A stretch of DNA of 64,000 nucleotides from an uncultured Lachnospiraceae bacterium (GCA_934408585.1 CAKRVA010000003.1:124001-188000); one strand, 5' to 3'; positions 1-8,745 are shown, counted from the stretch's first letter. Notes: a model not told the origin generated them from the letters alone. Numbers and translations: made by a program.

Positions 1-939
1 GTATACGATTGTCCATATGTACTGCTTTACTCCTATACGGTGATTAATCCCTGTAACCTTATTTTTTTATTTGACAAAACCTTATGTCTGGAATTTCAGC
101 AGGCTGGGATATCCACTGTTCATTATCTTCCACTTGCTGCCAATACCGAACGTCTGCAGCATCTGCAAGATTTTCACTCTTTTCAATGCTCCAAATGGAA
201 AAACGAAACCGATATTGCGTTTGTTGGTTCCCTATACACTGAAAAACATAATTTCTACAATCGTCTGAACGAGCATGGAGGCATCTCCCCATATACGAAA
301 GGCTATTTGGAAGGCATCATGTCCGCCCAGAAGCAGATATATGGATACAATTTTATTCAGGATTTATTATCAGCGGATATTATTGCAGATATGTACCATG
401 TTCTTCCTCTGGAACCTGATAAACGCACAATCGCATCCAGAGAATACCTCTTTGCACAATATGTAATCAATCGTCATCTCACTGCCACTGAACGTATAGA
501 GTTTCTCAACAGAATTGGAAACGTATATGACTACGACTTATATACTCCGGATAGTTCTGTTTGCCTTCCCGGTTGCCACAATCATGGTGTAGTTGATTAT
601 TATGAGATGGCACCTTATATTTACAAATCAGCAAAAATTAATTTAAACATTACCCTAAGAAGTATCAAGAGTGGTATTCCTCTCCGTGCCTTTGATATCC
701 TTGGTTCCGGAGGATTTTTACTTACAAATTATCAGGCAGATTTTGATGACTGTTATATAAACGGTGAGGATTATGTGTCCTACGAAAACCCAGACGATAT
801 GATGACAAAAATTTCCTATTTTTTGGAACACGAAACCGAGCGCAAAGAAATTGCCCTTAATGGTTTTCAAAAAACATCCGAAAAACATACATATATAAAT
901 CGTGCGAATGTCATTATTCAAAACATATCCAGCCTTTAG
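1..939 (+). CDS. CgeB-like glycosyltransferase, 5' end cut by window edge
   Basis: The frame is open from base 1, so the gene begins before the window; the GTG at 40 is only the first start-like codon. The 312 visible residues match the 390-residue protein at 3992-5164 along their length, including an 'HYLPLAA' stretch, the 'FVGSLY' segment, and a C-terminal SGIPLRxxDxLxxGGF block followed by a TNYQ-type segment. That C-terminal block is typical of the CgeB/DUF3880-type glycosyltransferases, where it contributes to nucleotide-sugar binding (family knowledge). By comparison about 80 N-terminal residues are missing. It is the first visible gene of a plus-strand glycosyltransferase run that leads toward the flagellin genes, so a role in flagellin or surface-polymer glycosylation is inferred. 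The acceptor and sugar cannot be read from sequence. Confidence 0.8.
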   Translation, partial: VYDCPYVLLYSYTVINPCNLIFLFDKTLCLEFQQAGISTVHYLPLAANTERLQHLQDFHSFQCSKWKNETDIAFVGSLYTEKHNFYNRLNEHGGISPYTKGYLEGIMSAQKQIYGYNFIQDLLSADIIADMYHVLPLEPDKRTIASREYLFAQYVINRHLTATERIEFLNRIGNVYDYDLYTPDSSVCLPGCHNHGVVDYYEMAPYIYKSAKINLNITLRSIKSGIPLRAFDILGSGGFLLTNYQADFDDCYINGEDYVSYENPDDMMTKISYFLEHETERKEIALNGFQKTSEKHTYINRANVIIQNISSL

Positions 940-959
940 GCAATTACTGTGGAGGAAAA

Positions 960-1841
960 ATGAAAATACAATACTTAAACGGCGGCCTTGCCAATCAGGT
1001 ATTTCAATATATTTTTTATCGGTATGGACAGCTATCCAATCCCAACGACACGTGGTACATTGACGATTCTTTCTTCTATATAAAAAACGTTCATAATGGC
1101 TATGAATTGGAAAAAGTATTTGGTCTTAAACCCAATCTTTTAAGTAATGCCTTTGATCCGGATGTCTGGGATGTCTTCATTTCAAATAAAAAAAACGGAA
1201 TCAGCGTTCCACAGACATTTAAAAATCTTGGATTTGATATAAAAATGATTACAGAGTTTGATAATTATAAAGTTCATAATCCTTTTGATGGCGTCATCTA
1301 TCATGTACCGGGAAATGAATATATTCCTGAAATCGTAACTGTTTCCGACGAATATATATATTATCACGGCTACTGGCTACATCCGGATTGGTTTCATAAA
1401 TATCAGGACATTTTTTTACAGGAACTTGCTTTTCCTCCTATTGAAGATTCCTATAATCAATCCATCTCCAATGCCATCAAACAGTCGCATTCTGTTGCAA
1501 TTCACATTCGACGTGGTGATTATGTTACTTTAGGATGGACTTCTCTGCCGGAATATTATTTATCCAAAACAACCCAGTTATCCAAGAAGTATTCGGATAT
1601 TACATTTTTTGTTTTTTCGGATGATATTCCCTGGTGCAAAGAAAATGCACATTCACTGGGGTTAGATTTAGCAAAAGAAACCTTCTTTGTAGAAGGTAAT
1701 CTTCATGGCAACAATTTTCGTGATCTCCAGCTTATGAGCACCTGCCAGATTTTATTAGCCGGAAAGAGTGCCTTTAGCTATTTATCTACGTTACTGAATC
1801 CCAGACTGCAAATGATTATTTCAGACAATACCTCTCGTTAG
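960..1841 (+). CDS. GT11 family alpha-1,2-fucosyltransferase-like protein
   Basis: This 293-residue protein opens with MKIQYLNGGLANQVFQY, the glycine-rich N-terminal motif of GT11 enzymes, and has HIRRGDYV near residue 182, the conserved GDP-fucose binding arginine motif. A C-terminal 'STCQILLAGKSAFSYLSTLL' segment matches the family's ST.SS-type motif loosely. Length is normal for bacterial GT11 (about 290). Known members transfer L-fucose in alpha-1,2 linkage to galactose. The start follows a GGAGG sequence 20 bp after the previous stop, so it is probably cotranscribed with its neighbours. The donor (GDP-fucose) is known for the family; the acceptor is unknown. Confidence 0.85.
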   Translation: MKIQYLNGGLANQVFQYIFYRYGQLSNPNDTWYIDDSFFYIKNVHNGYELEKVFGLKPNLLSNAFDPDVWDVFISNKKNGISVPQTFKNLGFDIKMITEFDNYKVHNPFDGVIYHVPGNEYIPEIVTVSDEYIYYHGYWLHPDWFHKYQDIFLQELAFPPIEDSYNQSISNAIKQSHSVAIHIRRGDYVTLGWTSLPEYYLSKTTQLSKKYSDITFFVFSDDIPWCKENAHSLGLDLAKETFFVEGNLHGNNFRDLQLMSTCQILLAGKSAFSYLSTLLNPRLQMIISDNTSR

Positions 1842-1869
1842 TGCACAAAAATTCGAAGAAAGGAATCCT

Positions 1870-2898
1870 ATGGCTCTCATCAGCATTATCATCCCTTGTT
1901 ATAATGTCAGTCTTTTTCTGAACCGATGTCTTACTTCGATTGAAAATCAGACGATTGGTATGGAAGCTTTGGAAATCATCTGTATTGATGATGCATCCAC
2001 TGACAATACCCTGTCCATATTAGAAGCATGGGAACAGAAATATCCATACAATTTCATTCTGATTCCGTTCCAGCAGAATGCACGGCAGGGAACTGCAAGA
2101 AACGTCGGTCTGCAATATGCCTCAGCCCCCTGGATTAGTTATGTCGATTCGGATGACTGGCTGGAACCGGATTTTTTTGAAAAGTTATACAACCACACAA
2201 ACGATTCCGATGTCGAAATGGTGATGTGCCGGCATGAACGTGATTTCCATAAAGACCTTACTCTTTTTGAATATCACGAGTCCACCACCCCCAGCCATTA
2301 TTTATATATTGATACCCCTTCGAAGCGCAGAAATTATATTCGTGCAACCGGCATGGAACCAGCAGTGTGGGGAAAATTAATTCGTCGGAGCTTCCTCGAT
2401 AAGCATAATTTATGTTTTCCGGAAGGTCTCGCCTATGAAGACAATTATTGGACCACGTTGATGCATTGCTATCTGAATTGTGCCTATGTTATTGAAGAAC
2501 CGCTTTATCATTATTTTGTAAATGACCATTCTACCATTCTGCAGGTGAACGCTCCCTATCATACCGATTATCTGAGTGTTTACGAAAGAACCTGGGAGGA
2601 GTTGAAACAGCGAGGAATCTGGGAAAACTATTATTATGAATTTATGTTTGACGCATTGCATACCTGCTATCTTGGATTTTTAAAAATTGTATGCCTGCGT
2701 TACTCTCCTCCATCCCATGAATTGTTTTTACAATTAAAAGATATCATTCACAAATACTTTCCTGATTACGACAGCTGTCCTTATCTGTCCCAGGGATTTA
2801 ATGAATTTCAGAAACTACTGCTTCAAATGCTTTCACTCCCCATTGATTCTGCCCAGTTTTCAGAAGTAGCATCAACGGTCGCACAATTAGGAATTTAA
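1870..2898 (+). CDS. GT2 family glycosyltransferase
   Basis: This 342-residue protein has the standard GT-A opening (ISIIIPCYNV), an IDDASTDNT nucleotide-binding turn at about residues 39-47, and a DSDDW motif at 93-97 that serves as the metal-binding DXD. The C-terminal 200 residues are family-variable and carry the acceptor specificity. No transmembrane segment is visible, so it is likely cytoplasmic. It lies 28 bp after the fucosyltransferase and 10 bp before the next glycosyltransferase, with an AAGGAAT-type ribosome site, consistent with one operon. The sugar is not predictable. Confidence 0.88.
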   Translation: MALISIIIPCYNVSLFLNRCLTSIENQTIGMEALEIICIDDASTDNTLSILEAWEQKYPYNFILIPFQQNARQGTARNVGLQYASAPWISYVDSDDWLEPDFFEKLYNHTNDSDVEMVMCRHERDFHKDLTLFEYHESTTPSHYLYIDTPSKRRNYIRATGMEPAVWGKLIRRSFLDKHNLCFPEGLAYEDNYWTTLMHCYLNCAYVIEEPLYHYFVNDHSTILQVNAPYHTDYLSVYERTWEELKQRGIWENYYYEFMFDALHTCYLGFLKIVCLRYSPPSHELFLQLKDIIHKYFPDYDSCPYLSQGFNEFQKLLLQMLSLPIDSAQFSEVASTVAQLGI

Positions 2899-2908
2899 GG
2901 AGGACTCC

Positions 2909-3976
2909 ATGTTTCCCATCTCTATTTGTATTATTGGTAAAAACGAAGAAAAACACCTGCCCCAGTTTCTGGAGAGCATAAAAAGAGCAATTGCAAGTGC
3001 TCCGGTTGAAATTGTTTATGTTGATACCGGCTCCACGGATAAAAGCCTTGAAATTGCCCGGAAATACACCTCTGCCATTTATCATTTTGACTGGATTGGG
3101 GATTTTAGTGCCGCACGTAACTTTTCCCTATCTTGTGCTACAAATGACTGGGTGCTTGTTCTCGATTGTGATGAATACGTTCTAAACCTCGACCTGAATT
3201 CTTTCTATGAAATGGCAGAACAATATCCTGCCGGTGTAGGCATGTTGACCCGAAAAAATCATTTTGCAATGAACGAGACCGATAGCATTTATACCGATGA
3301 AGTAGAGCGTTTTTTCAACCGGAAATTGTTCCATTATGAAGCCATTATTCATGAGCAGGTATGTTCCCTGAACGGAACACCCTTTGACCGTGTTGCTATA
3401 GAACTAATCGTAGACCATTGCGGATATAACGGCACCAAAGAAGAAATGGAACGCAAAGTACAACGGAACAACGAGCTGCTTTTAAAAATGTTGGAAGAAC
3501 ATCCGAATGATCCCTATCTCTATTTTCAAATTGGTCAATCGTACAACTCCATTCACGATGATGCAATGGCAGCTTCTTACTATAGTAAGGGTCTGGAATT
3601 TGATTTAGACCCCAATCTGGAATATGTGCAAATGATGGTTATTGCTTACGGATATAACTTACTGCATCTGGAGCGTTATCAGGAGGCGTTACAGTACCAG
3701 AATATTTACACGGAATTTGCAACCAGTGCTGACTTTGTCTGCCTTATGGGACTTATCTACCTCAGAAATGGTATGGTAGTTCAGGCAATGAAGGAATTTC
3801 TTTATGCCACCACTTTTCATACTTCCAAAACAGAAGGTGCCAACTCGTTTATTCCCACCTACAACATGGGGTGCATTAACGAAGTTCTCGGAGAAACTGA
3901 AACTGCTATATCCTTATATAAAAAATGCGGCAATTTTCAACCTGCATTAAATCGTCTGAAAGAACTTTGTCCATAA
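2909..3976 (+). CDS. GT2 glycosyltransferase with C-terminal TPR-like region
   Basis: The N-terminal ~180 residues are a GT2 domain (ISICIIGKNEE, VDTGSTD at about 38-44, metal-binding DCDE at 86-89). From about residue 190 the sequence becomes helical and TPR-like, with repeated Tyr/Leu/Ala positions (PYLYFQIGQSY, YQEALQYQN, MKEFLYATTF). This architecture is like SunS-type glycosyltransferases, whose TPR part binds the protein acceptor (family knowledge). It is about 40 percent similar by eye to the 354-residue protein at 5261-6325 and has the same length. The start at 2909 has an AAGGAGG site. The next gene on this side is convergent and shares a terminator hairpin. Confidence 0.87.
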   Translation: MFPISICIIGKNEEKHLPQFLESIKRAIASAPVEIVYVDTGSTDKSLEIARKYTSAIYHFDWIGDFSAARNFSLSCATNDWVLVLDCDEYVLNLDLNSFYEMAEQYPAGVGMLTRKNHFAMNETDSIYTDEVERFFNRKLFHYEAIIHEQVCSLNGTPFDRVAIELIVDHCGYNGTKEEMERKVQRNNELLLKMLEEHPNDPYLYFQIGQSYNSIHDDAMAASYYSKGLEFDLDPNLEYVQMMVIAYGYNLLHLERYQEALQYQNIYTEFATSADFVCLMGLIYLRNGMVVQAMKEFLYATTFHTSKTEGANSFIPTYNMGCINEVLGETETAISLYKKCGNFQPALNRLKELCP

Positions 3977-3978
3977 AA

Positions 3979-4010
3979 AATGTTGGAGATGTCAAAGCAT
4001 CTCCAACATT
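3979..4010. terminator. bidirectional terminator between convergent glycosyltransferase genes
   Basis: A perfect 13-bp stem (AATGTTGGAGATG with its complement) encloses a 6-base loop. T runs lie 3' on the plus strand and, as AAAAAA before the stem, 3' on the minus strand. The stop codon of the minus-strand gene (3992-3994) lies in the loop, so the stem overlaps the coding end of that gene. Confidence 0.85.
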
Positions 4011-5164
4011 CTTTTTATCATCTCCATAAGTTCAAATCTCTCCCGAACCGCCTTTCTTCCATTTGCAGCAATTATTCTGCGTTCCTCGCCATGTGCTAAG
4101 TAGTACTCCACCTTATCCCTGCAATCCTTTTGGTCTGTATACATGACAAGCTCTTTTCCATCCTCAAATGCTTCTGCTATTTCCGGTTGATAATTTGTTA
4201 TCAAAAATCCTCCGCATGCTAATACATCAAGTACACGAAGTGGAATACCTGATGTAATTGTTCTTGATGATATATTCAGATTTATCTTACTTCCTGCATA
4301 CACCAAAGGAAGCTCAGTTTCATTATTCACGGTTCCCTTCAGATACAGTTTGGCTTTTCCTTGAAAACCATCCGGTATCGGCGAAGCTGTATACACGTAT
4401 GTTTCGTACTTATCTGCAATATGGGCAATTAGCATTTCCCGTTCACGTGCTGTAATTTCCATACTGATGCAATCTGCCACAAGCTGCTTTTCATCCCATT
4501 CAAAATATTCTCCCAGCTTTAATTTTCCCGCCAGCTGAATTTCCTCCACAATCTCTTCCGGTAGTATTTGCGGAATAAAATGATAGCCATATACCTGTAA
4601 CTGCGCACGAATAATTCCCTCTGCATAACCCCTTGTATAATCACTCAGCACTAGACTCCGGAAACGATTTTTTTCTTCATTATAAAGACTTCCAACAAAA
4701 GATACATCACCTCGAAAACCTTCTTTTTGGTTTTCTGTGGCTGTCTGTATCAATTGCATTCTTCTATTTACATCTACTCCCAATGGAAGATGGTACACAT
4801 TTGCTGCACCTCTTTCCAGGAGTTCTTCCGTTCCTACTGCATCAAAGCAAAAAATATAATTGGTATTATATCGAATTGTCGGTGAGTACAGTGTATAAAG
4901 CGGCCAATCATAAATCCATGCCAGATAGGGCATATGATTCATATTGCACAAAGAAGCCACCAACGGAAAATAATCATAACTAAACACATAATCCGGCTTT
5001 TCTTTATGTACCACTTTCAGAAATTCCTGTGCAAAGCGGGCATCCGCATGATAATCGGTCAGCCTCTGTTCAAAGGTAATCACCCGAAACCCAAGCTTTT
5101 GAACGCAGTCTATAAATTCCTGTTCACTATTTGAATTCCAACGGTAAATCAATATTTTTTCCAC
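3992..5164 (-). CDS. CgeB-like glycosyltransferase (DUF3880 type)
   Basis: This complete 390-residue protein has an N-terminal Rossmann-like half (KILIYRW start, 'KPDYVFSYDYFPLVA') and a C-terminal half with the SGIPLRxxDxLxxGGF block and a TNYQPE motif, as in CgeB-like glycosyltransferases. It is a paralogue of the truncated gene at the window start. It is the only glycosyltransferase here on the minus strand and is divergent from the one at 5261. Its 3' end sits in the shared terminator loop. CgeB acts in Bacillus spore-coat glycosylation; here, beside flagellin genes, a flagellar or cell-surface target is more likely, but that is inference. Confidence 0.85.
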   Translation of the reverse strand: MEKILIYRWNSNSEQEFIDCVQKLGFRVITFEQRLTDYHADARFAQEFLKVVHKEKPDYVFSYDYFPLVASLCNMNHMPYLAWIYDWPLYTLYSPTIRYNTNYIFCFDAVGTEELLERGAANVYHLPLGVDVNRRMQLIQTATENQKEGFRGDVSFVGSLYNEEKNRFRSLVLSDYTRGYAEGIIRAQLQVYGYHFIPQILPEEIVEEIQLAGKLKLGEYFEWDEKQLVADCISMEITAREREMLIAHIADKYETYVYTASPIPDGFQGKAKLYLKGTVNNETELPLVYAGSKINLNISSRTITSGIPLRVLDVLACGGFLITNYQPEIAEAFEDGKELVMYTDQKDCRDKVEYYLAHGEERRIIAANGRKAVRERFELMEMIKRMLEML

Positions 5165-5260
5165 TTCACACCTCAGTTTCTATTTTGCCTTGTTCACTTT
5201 TATGTTAAACTATTTCTATACAACAGACAAGGTAGATTTCTAAGATACAGGAGGCTTTCC

Positions 5261-6325
5261 ATGAACCCTATTTCCGTTTGTATTATTGCCAAAAATGAAG
5301 AAATGCGCATTGAACGGCTTTTAAAATCACTTCAACCGTTTCCTTTTGAAATTGTGCTTGTGGACACAGGCTCCTGTGACAGAACCAAGGAAATTGCTTC
5401 CAATTACGCAAACTCCATCTACGATTATTCCTGGAATAATAATTTTAGCGACGCACGAAATTTTTCCTTGCAAAAAGCAAAACACGATTGGATTTTCATG
5501 ATGGATAGCGATGAATGGATTGAAACGCTCGATCTTTCCGAATTATATTATTTCCAGAAAAATCTATCCTCCTCCGTAGGAAGTGTGACCCGAAACAATA
5601 TAACCGGCACCCCCGAGCATCCGGGTGCCACCATTGATTATACCGAGCGTTTTTTCAACCGAAAACTTTATCACTACACCGGAAGAATTCACGAGCAGCT
5701 TACTCCAAAATCAGGAACCTCTTTTGAAACGCTGTTACTAAACACCTCAATCGGACACGACGGATACCTCATGACCGAAGAACAACGTCTTCAAAAAGCA
5801 AACCGAAATATCAGTTTATTGCTGGAGGAGTTAAAGGAATCTCCTGATCACCCTTACCTTCTATACCAGTTGGGAAAGGGGTATGAAATGATTTCTGACT
5901 CTAAAACCGCCTGTCAATACTATCATGACGCATTAACACATGAACTTGATGTTTCGCTCGCTTATGTACAATCTTTAGTCTTGTCCTATGGTGAGCTTTT
6001 AGCAAAAACAGATTCCAATTCTGCTCTTAGTTTTTTGCAAAAATACAGCGAAGCATTATCTGATAATGCAGATTATCTTTATCTACTCGGCTGTATTTGT
6101 TACCAAAGCAAAAATTATGAAAAAGCTCTCGCATTACAGGAAAAAGCACTAACATGTCCATCAGGGAAAAAGGCCGGCACCAACAGTTTTCTCCCCCGCT
6201 ATGAAATTGGTAAAATTTTATGCTTAATTTCAGAATGGCAATTGGCGAGACAATATTTTAAGCAGTGTGGGAATTATCCTCCTGCCTTGCAGGCATTACA
6301 GGTACTCGACGAAGAATCTGTTTAA
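5261..6325 (+). CDS. GT2 glycosyltransferase with C-terminal TPR-like region
   Basis: This 354-residue protein has the same architecture as the one at 2909-3976: GT2 core (ISVCIIAKNEE, VDTGSCD at about 34-40, DSDEW at 82-86) followed by a helical TPR-like half (PYLLYQLGKGYEM, YEKALALQEKAL). The shared 'ERFFNRKLYHY' and 'GRIHEQL' segments show the two are duplicates. The ATG follows a CAGGAGG site. It ends 84 bp before the end of flagellin gene 1, with a strong bidirectional terminator between. Flagellin glycosylation is the contextual hypothesis; general protein or polysaccharide glycosylation is the alternative. Confidence 0.87.
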   Translation: MNPISVCIIAKNEEMRIERLLKSLQPFPFEIVLVDTGSCDRTKEIASNYANSIYDYSWNNNFSDARNFSLQKAKHDWIFMMDSDEWIETLDLSELYYFQKNLSSSVGSVTRNNITGTPEHPGATIDYTERFFNRKLYHYTGRIHEQLTPKSGTSFETLLLNTSIGHDGYLMTEEQRLQKANRNISLLLEELKESPDHPYLLYQLGKGYEMISDSKTACQYYHDALTHELDVSLAYVQSLVLSYGELLAKTDSNSALSFLQKYSEALSDNADYLYLLGCICYQSKNYEKALALQEKALTCPSGKKAGTNSFLPRYEIGKILCLISEWQLARQYFKQCGNYPPALQALQVLDEESV

Positions 6326-6340
6326 ACCGTCATATTACAT

Positions 6341-6373
6341 AAAAAGGGATTGGCAAATTGCCAATCCCTTTTT
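6341..6373. terminator. bidirectional terminator between glycosyltransferase and flagellin
   Basis: A perfect 15-bp stem (AAAAAGGGATTGGCA and complement) surrounds a 3-base loop. The flanking A5 and T5 tracts supply the T run for both strands. It would end the plus-strand glycosyltransferase transcript and the minus-strand flagellin 1 transcript. Confidence 0.9.
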
Positions 6374-6409
6374 GGTAGTTTTTCTAGTATGCAATTTCTC
6401 TTACTGAAA

Positions 6410-7345
6410 TTAGCCGAGTAAAGATAATACACCCTGATTGCTCTGGTTAGCCTGAGCCAACATTGCCTGACCTGCCTGGGTAAGGATGTTGTTGTTGGAG
6501 TACTTAACCATTTCAGTAGCCATATCTGTATCACGGATAGCAGATTCAGCACTTGTGGTGTTCTCAACAACGTTATCCAGGTTCTTGATGGTATGTTCAA
6601 GACGGTTCTGAACAGCACCAAGATCAGATCTCTGTTTGGATACAGTCTGTAAGGATGCCTTACAGAATGCGTTCAAGCTTGCAAAATCAATTGAAGTAGC
6701 AACGGTTGTTCCGCTTGTCTCACCATTGAAGTTCGTCTGGAACTTATCTACAACCTTCTGAGCCATAGCTTCATCCATATCCTGCTTTGTAGCGTCATCA
6801 TTGTTGGTCTTGTAAGTAATGTTTGCATCTGTAGACTTCTTAACAAGATTGCTCATGCTCATAGAAGTAATAGAGATGTCAATGTGCTGTCCGGATTCTG
6901 CACCAACCTGAAGTCCCTTACCTGTAAAGGTACCATCTAACAAGTTCTGCTCGTTAAATGTTGTTGTGGAAGCAACACGGTCGATTTCATCCATCAACTG
7001 CTTAACTTCGGACTGGATGTAAGAACGATCAACAGATGATAAAGTTCCTGTTTCACCTTTAACTGCAAGTTCGTTCATACGCTGAAGCATATCATGAACT
7101 TCGTTCAAAGCACCTTCTGCTGTCTGTACACAAGAGATTCCGTCTTCTGCGTTAGCAGATGCCTGTGTTAAACCTCTGATCTGACGTCTCATCTTTTCGG
7201 AAATAGATAATCCTGCTGCATCATCTGCTGCACGGTTAATCTTATAACCAGATGATAACTTCTCAGTTGACTTTGCCTGTGTTGACTGTGTAAGTCCTAA
7301 CATTCTGTTAGAGTTCATTGCTGTTAAGTTGTGTTGTACTACCAT
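6410..7345 (-). CDS. hag: flagellin 1
   Basis: This 311-residue flagellin has conserved D0/D1 ends: MVVQHNLTAMNSNRML and SSGYKINRAADDAAG at the N end, and AQANQSNQGVLSLLG at the C end. The LQRMNELAVKG stretch (about residues 87-97) is in the D1 helix that contains the TLR5-contacting site in other flagellins. The central ~70 residues (about 160-230) are short and are the only part that differs markedly from flagellin 2. It is secreted by the flagellar export gate and polymerises into the filament. It has its own SigD promoter, a ~135-base structured leader and an AAGGAGG ribosome site, and ends at the bidirectional terminator. Confidence 0.96.
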   Translation of the reverse strand: MVVQHNLTAMNSNRMLGLTQSTQAKSTEKLSSGYKINRAADDAAGLSISEKMRRQIRGLTQASANAEDGISCVQTAEGALNEVHDMLQRMNELAVKGETGTLSSVDRSYIQSEVKQLMDEIDRVASTTTFNEQNLLDGTFTGKGLQVGAESGQHIDISITSMSMSNLVKKSTDANITYKTNNDDATKQDMDEAMAQKVVDKFQTNFNGETSGTTVATSIDFASLNAFCKASLQTVSKQRSDLGAVQNRLEHTIKNLDNVVENTTSAESAIRDTDMATEMVKYSNNNILTQAGQAMLAQANQSNQGVLSLLG

Positions 7346-7370
7346 AATTCATTCCTCCTTGAATTGAATT

Positions 7371-7388
7371 CATCGCATCCATGCGATG
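7371..7388 (-). promoter_or_regulatory. leader hairpin with GGA in loop, candidate CsrA site
   Basis: In the flagellin 1 leader (RNA sense is minus) the sequence CATCGC-ATGGAT-GCGATG folds into a 6-bp stem with GGA exposed in a 6-base loop. About 15 bases downstream is the ribosome site AAGGAGGA, also GGA-rich. CsrA proteins bind ANGGA in hairpin loops plus the Shine-Dalgarno, and in Bacillus repress hag this way (known). csrA and fliW are in this window. Confidence 0.65.
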
Positions 7389-7403
7389 GTTGTTTAGTTG
7401 TGT

Positions 7404-7450
7404 TGTGATTATTCTTTCGGATTCGTACGCATCCAAAAGAGATAATCACA
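7404..7450 (-). promoter_or_regulatory. long hairpin in flagellin 1 leader
   Basis: A near-continuous stem of about 18 bp: outer TGTGATTAT/ATAATCACA, then TCTTT/AAAGA and GGAT/ATCC separated by single mismatches, with an 8-base loop. It lies inside the transcribed leader, some 30 bases after the predicted start. It may stabilise the mRNA or present it to CsrA; its function is not known. Confidence 0.55.
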
Positions 7451-7486
7451 GGTGATAAAACAAGTTGTTTGTTTTATTTGTAATAT

Positions 7487-7513
7487 ATATCGGACGTTTT
7501 TTCTGATACTTTA
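7487..7513 (-). promoter_or_regulatory. SigD (FliA-type) promoter of flagellin 1
   Basis: Reading the minus strand: TAAA, exactly 15 bases, then TCCGATAT. The Firmicutes SigD consensus is TAAA-N15-GCCGATAT, so there is one mismatch. The predicted start is near 7480. Confidence 0.88.
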
Positions 7514-7549
7514 TACCTATATAAAAATATTTTTACTTTTTTGCAAAAA

Positions 7550-7577
7550 TCAAAAAGGACCGGAGTATTCCGGTCCT
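7550..7577 (-). terminator. terminator of flagellin 2
   Basis: Stem AAGGACCGGA/TCCGGTCCTT with a 4-base loop, followed on the minus strand by a T-rich tract (TTTTTGATTTTTG). It lies 16 bases after the flagellin 2 stop and just upstream of the flagellin 1 promoter, separating the two transcription units. Confidence 0.85.
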
Positions 7578-7593
7578 TCCAACTTTCTTAAGC

Positions 7594-8526
7594 TTAGCCA
7601 AGTAAGGATAATACACCCTGATTACTCTGGTTTGCCTGAGCAAGCATTGCCTGACCAGCCTGAGTAAGAATGTTATTATTCGAATACTTAACCATTTCAG
7701 TAGCCATATCGGTATCACGAATCTGGCTTTCTGCACTTGTTGTGTTCTCAACAACGTTATCCAGGTTCTTAATCGTATGCTCTAAACGGTTCTGAACAGC
7801 ACCAAGATCGGATCTCTGTTTGGAAACGGTCTGTAAAGCTGCCTTACAGAATGCATTCAAGCTTGCAAAATCGTGAGATTTTGCAACGGTTTCTCCTGCA
7901 GTTGCGCCTTCAAAATTCTTCTGGAATTTATTAATAACCTGTTCTGCAACGGTTGCATCCATTGCCTTTGGTGTATCATCATTTTTAAGCTTATATGTAA
8001 CAGCAGCATCATCTGTCTTTTGACCAAGTACTTTCATATTCATAGCCACGATGGAAATATCAATGTGCTGTCCGGCTTCCGCACCAACCTGAAGTCCCTT
8101 ACCTGTAAAGGTACCATCTAACAGATTCTGCTCATTAAATGTTGTTGTAGAAGCAACACGGTCGATTTCATCCATCAACTGCTTAACTTCGGACTGGATA
8201 TAAGAACGGTCAACTGTTGACAAAGTTCCTGTTTCACCTTTAACTGCAAGTTCATTCATACGCTGAAGCATATCATGAACTTCATTCAAAGCACCTTCTG
8301 CTGTCTGCACACAGGAAATACCATCAGATGCATTTGCAGACGCCTGTGTTAAACCTCTGATCTGACGTCTCATCTTTTCGGAAATAGATAATCCTGCTGC
8401 ATCATCTGCTGCACGGTTAATCTTATAACCAGATGACAGTTTCTCAGTTGATTTTGCCTGTGATGTTGTTGTAAGTCCTAACATTCTGTTAGAGTTCATT
8501 GCGGTTAAGTTATGTTGTACTACCAT
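7594..8526 (-). CDS. hag: flagellin 2
   Basis: This 310-residue flagellin is almost identical to flagellin 1 over residues 1-160 and the last 75. Differences concentrate in the central surface region (about 160-230: 'MKVLGQKTDDAAV' here against 'MSNLVKKSTDANI' there). Both keep the LQRMNELAVKG segment. The nucleotide sequences are also close, so the pair is a recent tandem duplication or is kept similar by gene conversion. It has its own SigD promoter, an AAGGAGG site and a separate terminator. Its leader lacks the GGA-loop hairpin seen in flagellin 1, so post-transcriptional control may differ. Confidence 0.96.
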   Translation of the reverse strand: MVVQHNLTAMNSNRMLGLTTTSQAKSTEKLSSGYKINRAADDAAGLSISEKMRRQIRGLTQASANASDGISCVQTAEGALNEVHDMLQRMNELAVKGETGTLSTVDRSYIQSEVKQLMDEIDRVASTTTFNEQNLLDGTFTGKGLQVGAEAGQHIDISIVAMNMKVLGQKTDDAAVTYKLKNDDTPKAMDATVAEQVINKFQKNFEGATAGETVAKSHDFASLNAFCKAALQTVSKQRSDLGAVQNRLEHTIKNLDNVVENTTSAESQIRDTDMATEMVKYSNNNILTQAGQAMLAQANQSNQGVLSLLG

Positions 8527-8649
8527 AATTGGTTCCTCCTTGAAATAAATCTTCCTACTTTTTTGTTTTTTATTATGCCACTGCTCTACAAGTCATAAAT
8601 ATTAATGATATGCATATACAGACAATTCCTTTTGCCTTAACTGTAATAT

Positions 8650-8676
8650 ATATCGGCGATTTTTTTATCCACTTTA
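8650..8676 (-). promoter_or_regulatory. SigD promoter of flagellin 2
   Basis: Minus-strand TAAA, 15 bases, GCCGATAT: a perfect match to the SigD consensus. Predicted start near 8643, giving a leader of about 115 bases with no obvious strong hairpin. Confidence 0.92.
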
Positions 8677-8702
8677 CCCCTTTTTCTATTTTTTTCAAAA
8701 AA

Positions 8703-8736
8703 AATTAGAACTTCATATATTCATGAAGTTCTAATT
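8703..8736 (-). terminator. terminator of the flaG-fliD-fliS-fliT-like operon
   Basis: A 14-bp perfect stem (AATTAGAACTTCAT and complement) with a 6-base loop lies 9 bases after the 8746 gene and is followed on the minus strand by TTTTTTGAAAAAAATAG. Confidence 0.85.
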
Positions 8737-8745
8737 ATTCCATTT

